Source: Akkermansia sp. (lineage in GTDB: Bacteria; Verrucomicrobiota; Verrucomicrobiia; Verrucomicrobiales; Akkermansiaceae). From it: a stretch of 64,000 nucleotides of DNA. The notes beneath the pieces were generated by a model. That model was not told the DNA's origin, ran no database searches, and saw nothing but the letters and a program-made list of their open reading frames with translations. The position numbers and the translations under genes were made by a program. Within the stretch, counting starts at the first letter, position 1. Each line of letters begins with the position of its first letter. The stretch spans positions 40,871 through 104,870 of the forward strand of contig JAFURE010000118.1 in the NCBI GenBank assembly GCA_017471985.1, given 5' to 3'. Shown here piece after piece: positions 42,638 to 51,098 of this stretch.

Positions 42638-43996
42638 TTATTTTGTTAATTCTTCAAGGAATCTCCATTTCCCGTCCTTCACAATCATGTCGTAAAAGTC
42701 GGGAGCCTGAGAATCGCCATTCGATACAGCCATCTGCAGGTACAGACGGGCACGACGTTCATCTGCTTTTGCAGAATCATTCCCCAGAGCCGTGATGGCG
42801 GCCATGATGGCATAGGCATGACGAGAGCCGCTCACATAATCATCCGTCAGAGCGGAAATGGCTTTATTCATATCAGCCGGCACCCCATCACCGTTGAAAT
42901 ACATGCTTGCCAGAGCCTGATTGACCCACTGAGCGCCCTTATCTCGAGCGCTTTCCATGAGAGCCAGTCCGGCAGCGGAGTCCTGCTTGCACCCTGCTCC
43001 CAGCACCATGCAGTAGCCCAGACCGGCCGTACCGTTGGGGTCACCGCAGCGGTGCGACAAACGGAAAAGCTCGCAGATGAGTTCACGCGACACATTTTCA
43101 CCATATCCCTCGGCATACAGACTTGCCAGAGAACTCAAGGCAGCGGGGGTACAGAGCATGGCAGAAAGATTGAGCATGCGCAGTCCCTCGGCTGCGACCT
43201 TGGCATCGTACTGCTCCATACGGGCGGCCTCGCGGCGCACAATACCAAGCCCCATGTGGCCCAGCGCTGCCGGCAAATGACGATCAACAGCCAACTTCAG
43301 GTACTCATCGGCCTTTACCGGGTCAGCAAACTGACAAAGCGTAAATGCAGCGAAAGCGCTGCCGTGCTCTGATGCCCGCTCCATCCAGATTGAGAAAGAT
43401 GTTTCATCGCTCTGCGCGGCTGCTATCATCTCTTCCAGATAATAATTTTTCTTCTTGAGCTCAGACACGATTTCGGGAGAAGAAAGCCCGCTCGATTGCA
43501 TGCGGCCGGAGACCATGAGGTACAGCGCACGCGCCTTGGGGCTACCCTTCCGGCATGCCTGCATCAGCACATTGAGCGCCTTCTTTTGCTCACTATCAGC
43601 CCCGGAGCGCGAGTATACCAAGCCGGCATATTCCACCATGGCCGGCACATAACCGGTTGCCGCAGCTTTTTCAAGCAGTTTCACAGCCTTATCCACCACA
43701 GTGGGGTCTGTATCGGCAAACATTTTCAGGTAGCGGGACCGCCACAACTGGGCTGCGGGATTCCCTTTATCCGCGGCAGCGGTCATCAATGCCGCAAAGC
43801 TCATAACATCCCCACCGTTGTCGTACACACAGACTGCAGCATCGTAAAAATCTTCACTATTCTTCTTTACCATGTCCTGCAGGGCGGCATTCAGTACAGA
43901 CTCTATACTCTGCGCAGTAGCCGGAGCTTTCGCAGCGGGTGCAGCAGAACAAAGACCGGCAGCACAAAACAGGGCGAGAAGTAGCGCATATTTCAT
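42638..43996 (-). CDS. Secreted Sel1/TPR-like repeat protein
   Basis: A 452-residue protein with a signal peptide (MKYALLLALFCAAGLCSA). The body is a run of 35-40-residue helical repeats of Sel1 type, with segments such as LLEKAAATGYVPAMVEYAGL, QACRKGSPKARALYLMVSG and MESARDKGAQWVNQALASMY. Such repeats bind other proteins. The ATG at 43996 is chosen over 44005 because a consensus -10 (TATAAT) overlaps the upstream ATG. Partner unknown. Confidence 0.82.
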   Translation of the reverse strand: MKYALLLALFCAAGLCSAAPAAKAPATAQSIESVLNAALQDMVKKNSEDFYDAAVCVYDNGGDVMSFAALMTAAADKGNPAAQLWRSRYLKMFADTDPTVVDKAVKLLEKAAATGYVPAMVEYAGLVYSRSGADSEQKKALNVLMQACRKGSPKARALYLMVSGRMQSSGLSSPEIVSELKKKNYYLEEMIAAAQSDETSFSIWMERASEHGSAFAAFTLCQFADPVKADEYLKLAVDRHLPAALGHMGLGIVRREAARMEQYDAKVAAEGLRMLNLSAMLCTPAALSSLASLYAEGYGENVSRELICELFRLSHRCGDPNGTAGLGYCMVLGAGCKQDSAAGLALMESARDKGAQWVNQALASMYFNGDGVPADMNKAISALTDDYVSGSRHAYAIMAAITALGNDSAKADERRARLYLQMAVSNGDSQAPDFYDMIVKDGKWRFLEELTK

Positions 43997-44003
43997 GTTC
44001 GCC

Positions 44004-44032
44004 ATTATAAACTCGAGTCAGCTCCGGAGCAA
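44004..44032 (-). promoter_or_regulatory. Promoter of the Sel1 gene, leaderless spacing
   Basis: Minus strand: -35 TTGCTC, 17-nt spacer, -10 TATAAT, 7 nt to the ATG at 43996. The -10 overlaps the alternative ATG at 44005. Confidence 0.55.
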
Positions 44033-44065
44033 GCGATTTTTGCGACACCCGAACTGATTGTTTTA

Positions 44066-44094
44066 TTGACATATCTCCTGCGGAGCAGTAAAAT
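44066..44094 (+). promoter_or_regulatory. Promoter of the small membrane-protein cluster, leaderless spacing
   Basis: Consensus -35 TTGACA, 17-nt spacer, -10 TAAAAT, 6 nt to the ATG at 44101; transcription should start at or near the A of the ATG. Confidence 0.65.
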
Positions 44095-44100
44095 ACAGAC

Positions 44101-44268
44101 ATGACTCAAGAAACTAAACCGCTGCTTGCACGACTTCTGAACAAATTGCTCTGGGGCTTTCTCTGGTTCATTACGGCACTTATCATTTCAGGGGCAGCCT
44201 GCTATCTGGCCAATACACTCGCCAAAGAGTATAATCTTGGCCCCTTGCCTTATTTTGAGCAGCAGTAA
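44101..44268 (+). CDS. 55-residue single-pass membrane protein
   Basis: A small gene starting MTQETKPLL with one transmembrane helix (about residues 18-40) and a short C-terminal tail. Its helix region ALIISGAACYLANTLAKEYN resembles the N-terminus of the next protein (ALAISGASCYLTNLLTDNYK), so it looks like a paralogue that lacks the ankyrin-like part. It is preceded by a near-consensus promoter placed for a leaderless mRNA, which supports expression. Function unknown. Confidence 0.65.
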   Translation: MTQETKPLLARLLNKLLWGFLWFITALIISGAACYLANTLAKEYNLGPLPYFEQQ

Positions 44269-44300
44269 AACGAGGATTCTTCACCTCAACCTCAGCCCGG

Positions 44301-45119
44301 ATGCATCGCTTTCTAAACGGCTCCAAGCTTTTCGTGCTTTGGCTTATTGCTGCGCTGGCTATATCCGGGGCTTCCTGTTACCTTACCAATTTACTGACCG
44401 ACAATTACAAGCGCCCCTCCCCACCGCTTGCAAATGCTATTTTCAATCCGGAGGATGTTCAGCCCTTGCCGGTTCGCATAAAACAGGTTGAAGAACTCCT
44501 GTCACAGGGGTACACCCCCTTTGCCGATTCAACACTCTGCGAAGAACGTCTGGCGGAGTCAGCCCGTTATATGCCCGATGGTGCCACCTACGACATGGTA
44601 GACGTTCTGTCGAGTCGCATCAATTTCCCGGTGCATAGCACCCCGGAAAGCGCCTCGGACCTCACGCGACGCCTGCTCGTCGCCGCCCCGCTTTCGGCCT
44701 TGAAAGCATGGCAAGCTAAAGGTCTGATAGATGTCACTAAACCATGGATTTACGATCGCTGCAGTCCGGCGATAGTTCAGTCATCTCTCACGATTGTGTG
44801 TTCGGAAATAAATGTAAGAGATGCCACAGCAAAAGCCGAATGGCTGGTGCAACTGGGTGCCGATGTCAACGAAATCCGATTCCACCGCTGCTATGGCTAT
44901 GAGCAGGATAAACCACACATTGATTTCTGCAGTTCCTCTAATCTTTATTACTGCCTGACACCGCAAGATGGTGGCGAAATCAACGAGGAGTTGCTGCGCT
45001 ATCTTCTGCAACAGGGAGCACACCTCATAGATGGAGAAGAAGCAATGATTTTCCCCGAACAAAGCACCATCATCACCCTGCTCTCAGAATATAACATCCC
45101 CTACACCCTGAAAAAATGA
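44301..45119 (+). CDS. Membrane-anchored ankyrin-like protein
   Basis: A 272-residue protein: one N-terminal transmembrane helix (about 10-32), a Pro-containing linker, then a helical region with degenerate ankyrin-like units (AEWLVQLGADVNEI, LLRYLLQQGAHLID). It has several cysteines in the segment that includes FHRCYGYEQ and DFCSSSNLYYCL. The 55-residue gene precedes it by 32 nt, and the next gene's ATG overlaps its stop (ATGA), so all three form one unit. Not assigned to a known family. Confidence 0.7.
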   Translation: MHRFLNGSKLFVLWLIAALAISGASCYLTNLLTDNYKRPSPPLANAIFNPEDVQPLPVRIKQVEELLSQGYTPFADSTLCEERLAESARYMPDGATYDMVDVLSSRINFPVHSTPESASDLTRRLLVAAPLSALKAWQAKGLIDVTKPWIYDRCSPAIVQSSLTIVCSEINVRDATAKAEWLVQLGADVNEIRFHRCYGYEQDKPHIDFCSSSNLYYCLTPQDGGEINEELLRYLLQQGAHLIDGEEAMIFPEQSTIITLLSEYNIPYTLKK

Positions 45120-45958
45120 AACGCCTGTTCCGCATATTAACCATCATCATTGGAGCGCTTCTTGTGCTATTAGTGTGCAGCTGGTATGGCTTCTGCTACT
45201 GGGCAAAAAACAGCTGGCAAACAATCGAACCGCCACCCTGCCATGAAAGCTGGAACGAACAGCAATGCGCAGATTTGCTCGAAATAGACAACGCCCTGCG
45301 CAGCCCCGACATTGCAGCAATCTCGTTCTTCTGCCGAGGCGACCTGTTATCCCCCACCACACAGTGGATGATGGAAAGGAAATGGTGCCAAGTACCCGCC
45401 CTGCTGCTGGGTTGGCGGGATTTAGGCATGACCGCCCGCGCAGCGCTGCACGAAACAATGCGCACCGGCAAGGGTGACATTCTGCTGCCCTCCGGCATAC
45501 CGGTGGCCGATTTCGCCCTCAAGTGCCACAAAACCGAGCTAGTCAAGGAAATGGTACGCCGAGGTGCAAATCCGAATCACGTCTACATATCATGGCACAC
45601 CGCGGGATATGTAGGGGACAATCGCACAAACCTGATATGGGAGACCTTTGCCGGCAATTCCCTGAACTTTGAAAGCCGAATTACTCAAGAAGAACGTCTG
45701 GAGTTGCTGGAGTTCATGCACGCCAACGGCGGCAGCGTTAGCACCGTACCGAATCAGTGGCTTGCCACAACCCACCTGATGCTGCCCATCGCTCAATCAC
45801 ACGACAACGATGGAGGTCGAGCTACGGCCTGGGCTCTGCGACACGGCATGCAACTGAGCGATGAGGACAAGCAAAACTGCGTGCAATTCATGCAGAAGCA
45901 TGCACCCGAGCGCCTGCGCGAACTGCAACAGGAAGGACTGCTGCCAACAATCCCGTGA
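45116..45958 (+). CDS. Membrane-anchored ankyrin-like protein
   Basis: A 280-residue protein with one N-terminal transmembrane helix (about 7-30), then a helical domain with ankyrin-like elements: ADFALKCHKTELVKEMVRRG followed by ANPNHV, and ELLEFMHANGGSVSTVP. It is coupled to the previous gene by a 4-nt overlap. Its stop abuts the stop of the DUF418 gene on the other strand with no gap. Function unknown; by architecture it resembles the 6138-7337 protein. Confidence 0.7.
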   Translation: MKRLFRILTIIIGALLVLLVCSWYGFCYWAKNSWQTIEPPPCHESWNEQQCADLLEIDNALRSPDIAAISFFCRGDLLSPTTQWMMERKWCQVPALLLGWRDLGMTARAALHETMRTGKGDILLPSGIPVADFALKCHKTELVKEMVRRGANPNHVYISWHTAGYVGDNRTNLIWETFAGNSLNFESRITQEERLELLEFMHANGGSVSTVPNQWLATTHLMLPIAQSHDNDGGRATAWALRHGMQLSDEDKQNCVQFMQKHAPERLRELQQEGLLPTIP

Positions 45959-47059
45959 CTATTTCATACCCAATCGGGTCAGGTAACGCCACACACCCTC
46001 AAACGGACCGTAACGGAAGCGGCGCAGCCATACATTGCAGGCGGTCAATTGTAACAGATAGAGCACGAAGGCTATCCCCATGACCGCAGCTATGCTGAGC
46101 TTGCCGACGAGCCCGCCGCCATAGCCGCAGATAAGCCATACCATAATGATATTCTGCGTGATATAGCAGGTTAAGGTGCAGCGCCCCAACTTGCCCAGCG
46201 GAGCTGACAACCACTGAACAGAAGGACGGCTGAGCAACATTGCCAGCAACGGTACAAACCACAGTACAAAGAAGGACGGTTCAATGATACGCAGCCAGGC
46301 CACATCGGGGAACACGCCATTGAGAACTTTCACCACACCCCACACAGGTGCGGTATACACCATCAGCCTGACGTAACTGACCTCGCCCTGAAATACCCGC
46401 AGTCGCCCGGCAATCATACCAAGCAGGAACATACCCACCAGCGCCCATATACGGTAGCTGTAAATCACATACAGCAGGCTGTGCCACACACCGTTGGTGA
46501 TGTTCCACCACCCCATATCAATAAAGGGAGCCGTCTCTGACGATGGAGCCCAGGTGAGCTGATAGGTTTCGCGTATGCCATCGTACCACTGGCGCATGGC
46601 ATCGGGTGTACCGATGGCAGTGTGATACAGCGCCAATGGCTGCAGTAAACAGATTGTACACAACACCGCCAGCACACGCGTGGGACAACGCCACAGCAAT
46701 ACCGGAATAAACCCGGTAATGGCGAATATCAGCAGAATATCGCCGCAGTAAAAATAACTGTGAAAAAGCCCGAAGCCGGCCAGCAATATCAACCGCCAGC
46801 AGAAGCGCCCGCGAAAGTCAATTCCTTTCGCCATGGCTCTGTCCATCTGCAGGAAAAAGCTCAGCCCGAACAGGAAGGAGAATATCAGGAAAAACTTCTC
46901 GACAAACAGGGTCACATACAACCAGCCCAGAATGCCATCCAGACAGCCTTCAGGTACCACCGGCTGGTGAATATTGAAGAAATTGCGGGCATGAGCCATC
47001 AGAATGCCGAAGAGTGCCACAGCACGCACGGCATCGATAGAATGAATACGCTGAGCCAT
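45959..47059 (-). CDS. DUF418-type membrane protein (YeiB-like)
   Basis: A 366-residue polytopic membrane protein with about ten hydrophobic segments. The opening RIHSIDAVRAVALFGILMAH matches DUF418/YeiB-type proteins, and the C-terminal block GKLGRCTLTCYITQNI is the usual DUF418 signature; these are often described as possible transporters or acyltransferase relatives. Its gene starts 7 nt after dxr stops, so it is probably co-transcribed with it. Substrate unknown. Confidence 0.8.
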   Translation of the reverse strand: MAQRIHSIDAVRAVALFGILMAHARNFFNIHQPVVPEGCLDGILGWLYVTLFVEKFFLIFSFLFGLSFFLQMDRAMAKGIDFRGRFCWRLILLAGFGLFHSYFYCGDILLIFAITGFIPVLLWRCPTRVLAVLCTICLLQPLALYHTAIGTPDAMRQWYDGIRETYQLTWAPSSETAPFIDMGWWNITNGVWHSLLYVIYSYRIWALVGMFLLGMIAGRLRVFQGEVSYVRLMVYTAPVWGVVKVLNGVFPDVAWLRIIEPSFFVLWFVPLLAMLLSRPSVQWLSAPLGKLGRCTLTCYITQNIIMVWLICGYGGGLVGKLSIAAVMGIAFVLYLLQLTACNVWLRRFRYGPFEGVWRYLTRLGMK

Positions 47060-47066
47060 ACTGAGC

Positions 47067-48230
47067 TTAGGCGAAAATCACGCGTCGGGCTTCCTCTCTT
47101 GCCCAGGCATCGTCCTCAAGAATCATATCCAGCTGCCCCTTGTAATCGCGGGGACGGGCATTGGAAAGTACCTTTTCCACAGTCTCCCAAATCCCGGTGA
47201 AGCCGAGTTTGCCGTCAACAAAAGCCTGTACGGCCTCTTCATTGGCAGCATTGAACATGGCAGGCATAGTGCCGCCGACCAGACCGGACTGACGGGCAAG
47301 GTTGAGCGCGGGGAAGTCATCCCATCGGGGAGCCTCAAACTTAAGGGCGGCAATCTGTGCCAAATCGAGCTTCTTCAGGCTGTTGACCGTTCTATCCGGC
47401 CAGGTGACAGCATATTGAATGGGGAAACACATATCACTACTGCTCAACTGAGCCAGAATGGAGCCATCCTGATACTCAACGAGAGAGTGCACAATACTCT
47501 GCGGGTGCACAATGACATCGACCCGCTCCATGGGAATACCGAAGAGCCAGCGGGCCTCAATCATTTCAAGCCCCTTGTTGAAAAGCGTGGCGGAGTCAAT
47601 GGTAATCTTGCGCCCCATCTTCCAAGTCGGGTGATTGAGAGCCTGTTCAAGTGTTACCTCGGCCAGTTTTTCACGGGGAGTGGTACGGAAGGGGCCGCCG
47701 CTTGCGGTGAGGATTAGGCGGCTCACCTGCTCGGCACCGCCACGGTGTCCCTGCAGGCACTGATAAATAGCGTTGTGCTCGCTGTCTACCGGCAGCACGT
47801 TAATTCCCTTTGCTGCAGCCCGGTTCATAACAACCTCTCCGGCCATCACCAGAATCTCCTTCGAGGCAATGGCCAGGTCCTTCCCTGCCTCAATCGCCTG
47901 AAGCGTGGGCTTTAGACCGGCAGTGCCGATAATGGATACCAGCACCATATCCGCCCCCTCGAGGGTAGCCAGCTCACACAGACCATCAAGCCCGGTAAGC
48001 ACTCGGGTTCCGACCGGCAGACGCCGCTGCAGCTCGGCAGCCTTGGCAGAGTCATAAATGCACACATCCTTCACCCCGAACTCGACAGCCTGAGCCACGA
48101 GGGCATCCACACTACTGTGTGCAGCCAGCCCCACGACCTCCATACGTTCCGGGATATCGCGTGCCACTTTGAGAGCACTGGTACCTATGCTACCTGTCGA
48201 ACCGAGTATAACTACCTTTTTTCGCTTCAT
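47067..48230 (-). CDS. dxr: 1-deoxy-D-xylulose 5-phosphate reductoisomerase
   Basis: Second step of the MEP isoprenoid pathway, giving 2-C-methylerythritol 4-phosphate with NADPH. The 387-residue protein has the N-terminal NADPH loop ILGSTGSIGTSAL, the catalytic region LPVDSEHNAIYQCL, and the flexible-loop segment LNHPTWKMGRKITIDSATL. The ATG at 48230 begins the conserved protein; a longer frame enters the RNase P RNA gene and is rejected. The promoter lies only 10 nt upstream, predicting a near-leaderless mRNA. Confidence 0.95.
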   Translation of the reverse strand: MKRKKVVILGSTGSIGTSALKVARDIPERMEVVGLAAHSSVDALVAQAVEFGVKDVCIYDSAKAAELQRRLPVGTRVLTGLDGLCELATLEGADMVLVSIIGTAGLKPTLQAIEAGKDLAIASKEILVMAGEVVMNRAAAKGINVLPVDSEHNAIYQCLQGHRGGAEQVSRLILTASGGPFRTTPREKLAEVTLEQALNHPTWKMGRKITIDSATLFNKGLEMIEARWLFGIPMERVDVIVHPQSIVHSLVEYQDGSILAQLSSSDMCFPIQYAVTWPDRTVNSLKKLDLAQIAALKFEAPRWDDFPALNLARQSGLVGGTMPAMFNAANEEAVQAFVDGKLGFTGIWETVEKVLSNARPRDYKGQLDMILEDDAWAREEARRVIFA

Positions 48231-48240
48231 GTCTGCGCCT

Positions 48241-48269
48241 ACTATACTCTTATTGCTCACATTTTGCAA
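48241..48269 (-). promoter_or_regulatory. Promoter of dxr, near-leaderless
   Basis: Minus strand: -35 TTGCAA, 17-nt spacer, -10 TATAGT, 10 nt to the ATG. It diverges from the rnpB promoter next to it. Confidence 0.6.
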
Positions 48270-48288
48270 GCCGGAACGTATTTTGCGC

Positions 48289-48317
48289 TTGCAAAAGGGG
48301 CATTTACGATGTAGATT
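48289..48317 (+). promoter_or_regulatory. Promoter of rnpB
   Basis: -35 TTGCAA, 17-nt spacer, -10 TAGATT. The expected start, 6-7 nt downstream, falls at the first base of the P1 helix (48323). Confidence 0.7.
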
Positions 48318-48322
48318 AGCTG

Positions 48323-48700
48323 CGCCGTTCGGGTTCGGGTGGTCGCTGTGCAGCCCTGCTGCATAGAGGAAAGTCCGGACATCACAAGGCAGCGCGTCCT
48401 CTGAAAGGAGGAGACGCCCGGAGCCAATGCCGGGCGGACGGAAAGTGCCACAGAAAACAAACCGCCCGCAAGGGTAAGGGTGAAAAGGTGGGGTAAGAGC
48501 CCACCGCTCCGAAGGTAACGACGGAGGCACGGAAAACCCCACGCGATGCAAGACAAACAGGGGAAGGGCCGCCTGCCCGCTGTATCCCCGGGTAATAGTT
48601 GCACCCTGCTATAAACGCAGGGTACGGGTTCGCCCGTAAGAAAAATGACCACACAGCCCGCAAGGGTGGACAGAATCTGGCTTACAGAACCCGAACGGCG
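48323..48700 (+). ncRNA. rnpB: RNase P RNA, bacterial class A
   Basis: Catalytic RNA of RNase P, which trims tRNA 5' ends. Hallmarks: GAGGAAAGTCCGGAC (the P4/CR-I side) near 48366 and ACAGAATCTGGCTTACAGA (CR-V side) near 48670. The ends form a perfect 14-bp P1 helix: CGCCGTTCGGGTTC (48323-48336) pairs with GAACCCGAACGGCG (48687-48700). The span is 378 nt. A 'protein' reading through this region is an artefact. Confidence 0.96.
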
Positions 48701-48721
48701 CCTTTCCGGCGAATGAATTGA

Positions 48722-49318
48722 TTACTGAGGTAGCGGGGGCAGAACCTGAGCTTTCTTGAATCGCCCGTATTTCGGCGATTCTCCATAGCGATTGGCTGCA
48801 TACTGCGAGTCAATCAACCCACAGCACAACAGGAAGATTTGAACCAGAACAACTCCGGCGCCCCCCAATTCCGTAGAATACGGGACAATGGGAGCAAGCA
48901 TTAACAGCCCCAGGTAGAGAATCTGTGCCAGCACCCACAGGATAAACCACTTGCCGGTCATGCCGATATCATGCAGACGTCGAACGTACCAGGGGCCGGT
49001 TATCCATCCATAGAGAACAGCCGTCAGCAACAACCAGCCGACCATCGGCAACAAATATCCATAGGATGCACTCAAGGTTTCCTGAATGTAAGCCAAGGAT
49101 TGAGCATCGCTCATCTCGGGTGGAAGCCCCTGCTCCGACCAACCGTACTTAGCTTCGACAGCCTTCACGGCAGTCTCCATTTCAGAGCTATAGTAGACCC
49201 CTAATGCACGGTCAGCTATACCGAACAGAACATTCAGCGCCAGGATTCGATTCCAGAAATCGCTGCGGCGCATGCGCCCGCTGCAACGAGACGAAAACCC
49301 AATGGAACCCTTTCCCAT
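48722..49318 (-). CDS. DUF805 membrane protein
   Basis: A 198-residue membrane protein with about four helices. GRMRRSDFWNRI near the N-terminus and YVRRLHDIGMTGKWF mark DUF805, a family of small inner-membrane proteins of unknown function. It lies 9 nt after nadK and is probably co-transcribed with it. Its stop faces the rnpB 3' end. Confidence 0.88.
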   Translation of the reverse strand: MGKGSIGFSSRCSGRMRRSDFWNRILALNVLFGIADRALGVYYSSEMETAVKAVEAKYGWSEQGLPPEMSDAQSLAYIQETLSASYGYLLPMVGWLLLTAVLYGWITGPWYVRRLHDIGMTGKWFILWVLAQILYLGLLMLAPIVPYSTELGGAGVVLVQIFLLCCGLIDSQYAANRYGESPKYGRFKKAQVLPPLPQ

Positions 49319-49327
49319 ATCAATATA

Positions 49328-50152
49328 TCACCAGCCCATTTTAGCCCGCAGACGCGAGGCGTAGTCTGAGTTCGGCAGAGTCAGCAATTTAAGTTGCATG
49401 TCTGCTCGCTTCACGGTCAATGTTTCATTCACGTTAATTGGGTGCGTGGACTGACCGTCTATGGAGTAGATGATAGATTCCTCAAGCCTGCCGCGACGAG
49501 CACAGGGACGCAGCTTGATTTCGAGTGTATCGGGCAATACAATCGGTCGGCTTGTCAGGCTGTGCGGGCACACGGGGGTCAGACTGACAACCCCGGCCGA
49601 GGGCCAGAGCAACGGACCACCGGCCGAAAGCGAATAGGCGGTGGAACCGGTCGGGGTTGCCACCAAAATGCCATCGGCATGATACTGATTGAGCATACGG
49701 CCGTTCAACTCAACATCCACATCAATCATACGACCGGTCTGAGCACGCATGAGCGAGAGCTCATTGAGGGCATAACTGGTATTTTTCACTCGCCCGGAAA
49801 CACGATGTGCCACCTGTAGCAGTGCTCGATTCTCAACGGTAAAAGAACCATCCTTCAGCGAAGCCACCAATCCGGGAATATTATTGCGACTGCATGTGGT
49901 AAGAAAGCCCAGGTGCCCGGTATTAATACCGCCGAGAACGATACCTTTCCTCGCAGCATCCACCGCCACAGCCAGCATCGTACCATCGCCCCCCAGACAA
50001 ATCAGCACATCGGGCAATATCTCTGAGCGAGGGTCATAAGTCACCACCTGCATGCCCGCAGACCGACAGTTCGAGGTCAGCGTCTCTCGCATGGCCACAT
50101 TTACGTCTGAGAGCATACCGGAGTGAACAGCAATAACGCGGGGACGTGGCAT
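49328..50152 (-). CDS. nadK: NAD kinase
   Basis: Phosphorylates NAD to NADP. The 274-residue protein has the catalytic GGDGTML, the NTGHLGFLT block, and PTGSTAYSLSAGGPL that lines the active site. A -10-like TATACT lies 6 nt before the ATG and no ribosome-binding site is seen, again suggesting a leaderless transcript. Confidence 0.95.
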   Translation of the reverse strand: MPRPRVIAVHSGMLSDVNVAMRETLTSNCRSAGMQVVTYDPRSEILPDVLICLGGDGTMLAVAVDAARKGIVLGGINTGHLGFLTTCSRNNIPGLVASLKDGSFTVENRALLQVAHRVSGRVKNTSYALNELSLMRAQTGRMIDVDVELNGRMLNQYHADGILVATPTGSTAYSLSAGGPLLWPSAGVVSLTPVCPHSLTSRPIVLPDTLEIKLRPCARRGRLEESIIYSIDGQSTHPINVNETLTVKRADMQLKLLTLPNSDYASRLRAKMGW

Positions 50153-50158
50153 ATTTCG

Positions 50159-50164
50159 AGTATA
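50159..50164 (-). promoter_or_regulatory. Possible -10 box of nadK, leaderless spacing
   Basis: Minus strand TATACT, 6 nt before the ATG. The sequence at the expected -35 (GATTTG, 17-nt spacer) is weak. Confidence 0.35.
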
Positions 50165-50185
50165 ATGAAGCTATTTGATTACAAA

Positions 50186-51094
50186 TCAGCGCTGCTCGCG
50201 CACAATCTCAGTGCCGATACCCTCGGGAGTGAAGATTTCAAGCAACAGGGTGTGCGGCAAACGACCATCCACGAAGTGCACCTTACGCACACCGGCATTC
50301 AGAGCATCCACCGCGCTCTTCACCTTAGGAATCATGCCACCGGAAATCACGCCCTCGTCGATAAGCTGGAAGGCCTCCTTACGGTTAATGCTCTTCACGA
50401 TGGTTGTGGGGTCGTTCGGGTCGAGCATGAGACCGGGGACATCGGAAATATAAATCAGCTTAACCGGCTTAAGCTCGCAGGCCAGAGCCGCTGCGGCCAA
50501 ATCAGCATTCACATTCAGTGACTGGTTGGTGCCCAGCTCACGGGCAAGCGGAGAAATCACAGGGGTAAGCTGCAGGGAAAGCGCCTCCTCCACACGACGG
50601 AGCTGGCTGCCAATCACTCGACCGACCATGCCGATATCCACCGGGTTCCCCTCGGCATCCTTCTCCATAAGCTTTTCACCCACAAACACGGTAGTGCCGG
50701 GAATCCCCACGGCCTTGCCACCGGCCGAGCGCATCATTTCCACCAATCCGGGATTGATAGTGCCGGAGAGCGTACGCTCCACGATGTCGATAGCCTCGGG
50801 CGTTGTCACACGCAGACCATTCACAAAGCGAGCTTCCAGCCCGGCGTCCTTCATCGCCTTCGAAATAGCCTTGCCGCCACCATGCACCACGACAGGGTTC
50901 AGGCCCATAGCCTCAAGCACAACGATATCGCGCATGAGGGATTTCACCAGCTCCGGGTCATCCATGGCGGAGCCGCCGAACTTAATGAGGATAGTCTTGT
51001 CGCGATAGGACTGCATGTAAGGCAGAGCCTCGATGAGAATGTCAGCCTTCTGGATTTCCTGCTCGGGTTTAATGACCTTTCGTGTACTGATCAT
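50186..51094 (-). CDS. argB: Acetylglutamate kinase
   Basis: Second step of arginine synthesis: phosphorylates N-acetylglutamate. The 302-residue protein has the N-terminal KFGGSAM, the VHGGGKAISKAM block, and the C-terminal NRKEAFQLIDEGVISGGMIPK substrate region (trimmed to KEAFQLIDEGVISGGMIPK in the family's own terms). The ATG at 51094 is preferred over 51148, which would run into corA. It begins 4 nt after corA. argF, also for arginine, is at 59.9 kb. Confidence 0.94.
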   Translation of the reverse strand: MISTRKVIKPEQEIQKADILIEALPYMQSYRDKTILIKFGGSAMDDPELVKSLMRDIVVLEAMGLNPVVVHGGGKAISKAMKDAGLEARFVNGLRVTTPEAIDIVERTLSGTINPGLVEMMRSAGGKAVGIPGTTVFVGEKLMEKDAEGNPVDIGMVGRVIGSQLRRVEEALSLQLTPVISPLARELGTNQSLNVNADLAAAALACELKPVKLIYISDVPGLMLDPNDPTTIVKSINRKEAFQLIDEGVISGGMIPKVKSAVDALNAGVRKVHFVDGRLPHTLLLEIFTPEGIGTEIVREQR

Positions 51095-51098
51095 GGGT

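Noticed and set aside
41677..42795. 372-codon open frame opposite the PilT paralogue
   Set aside because: Antisense shadow of a conserved ATPase; no start signal or motif.
48257..48663. Open frames across 48.2-48.7 kb
   Set aside because: They cover RNase P RNA, whose P1 helix and conserved cores explain the sequence.
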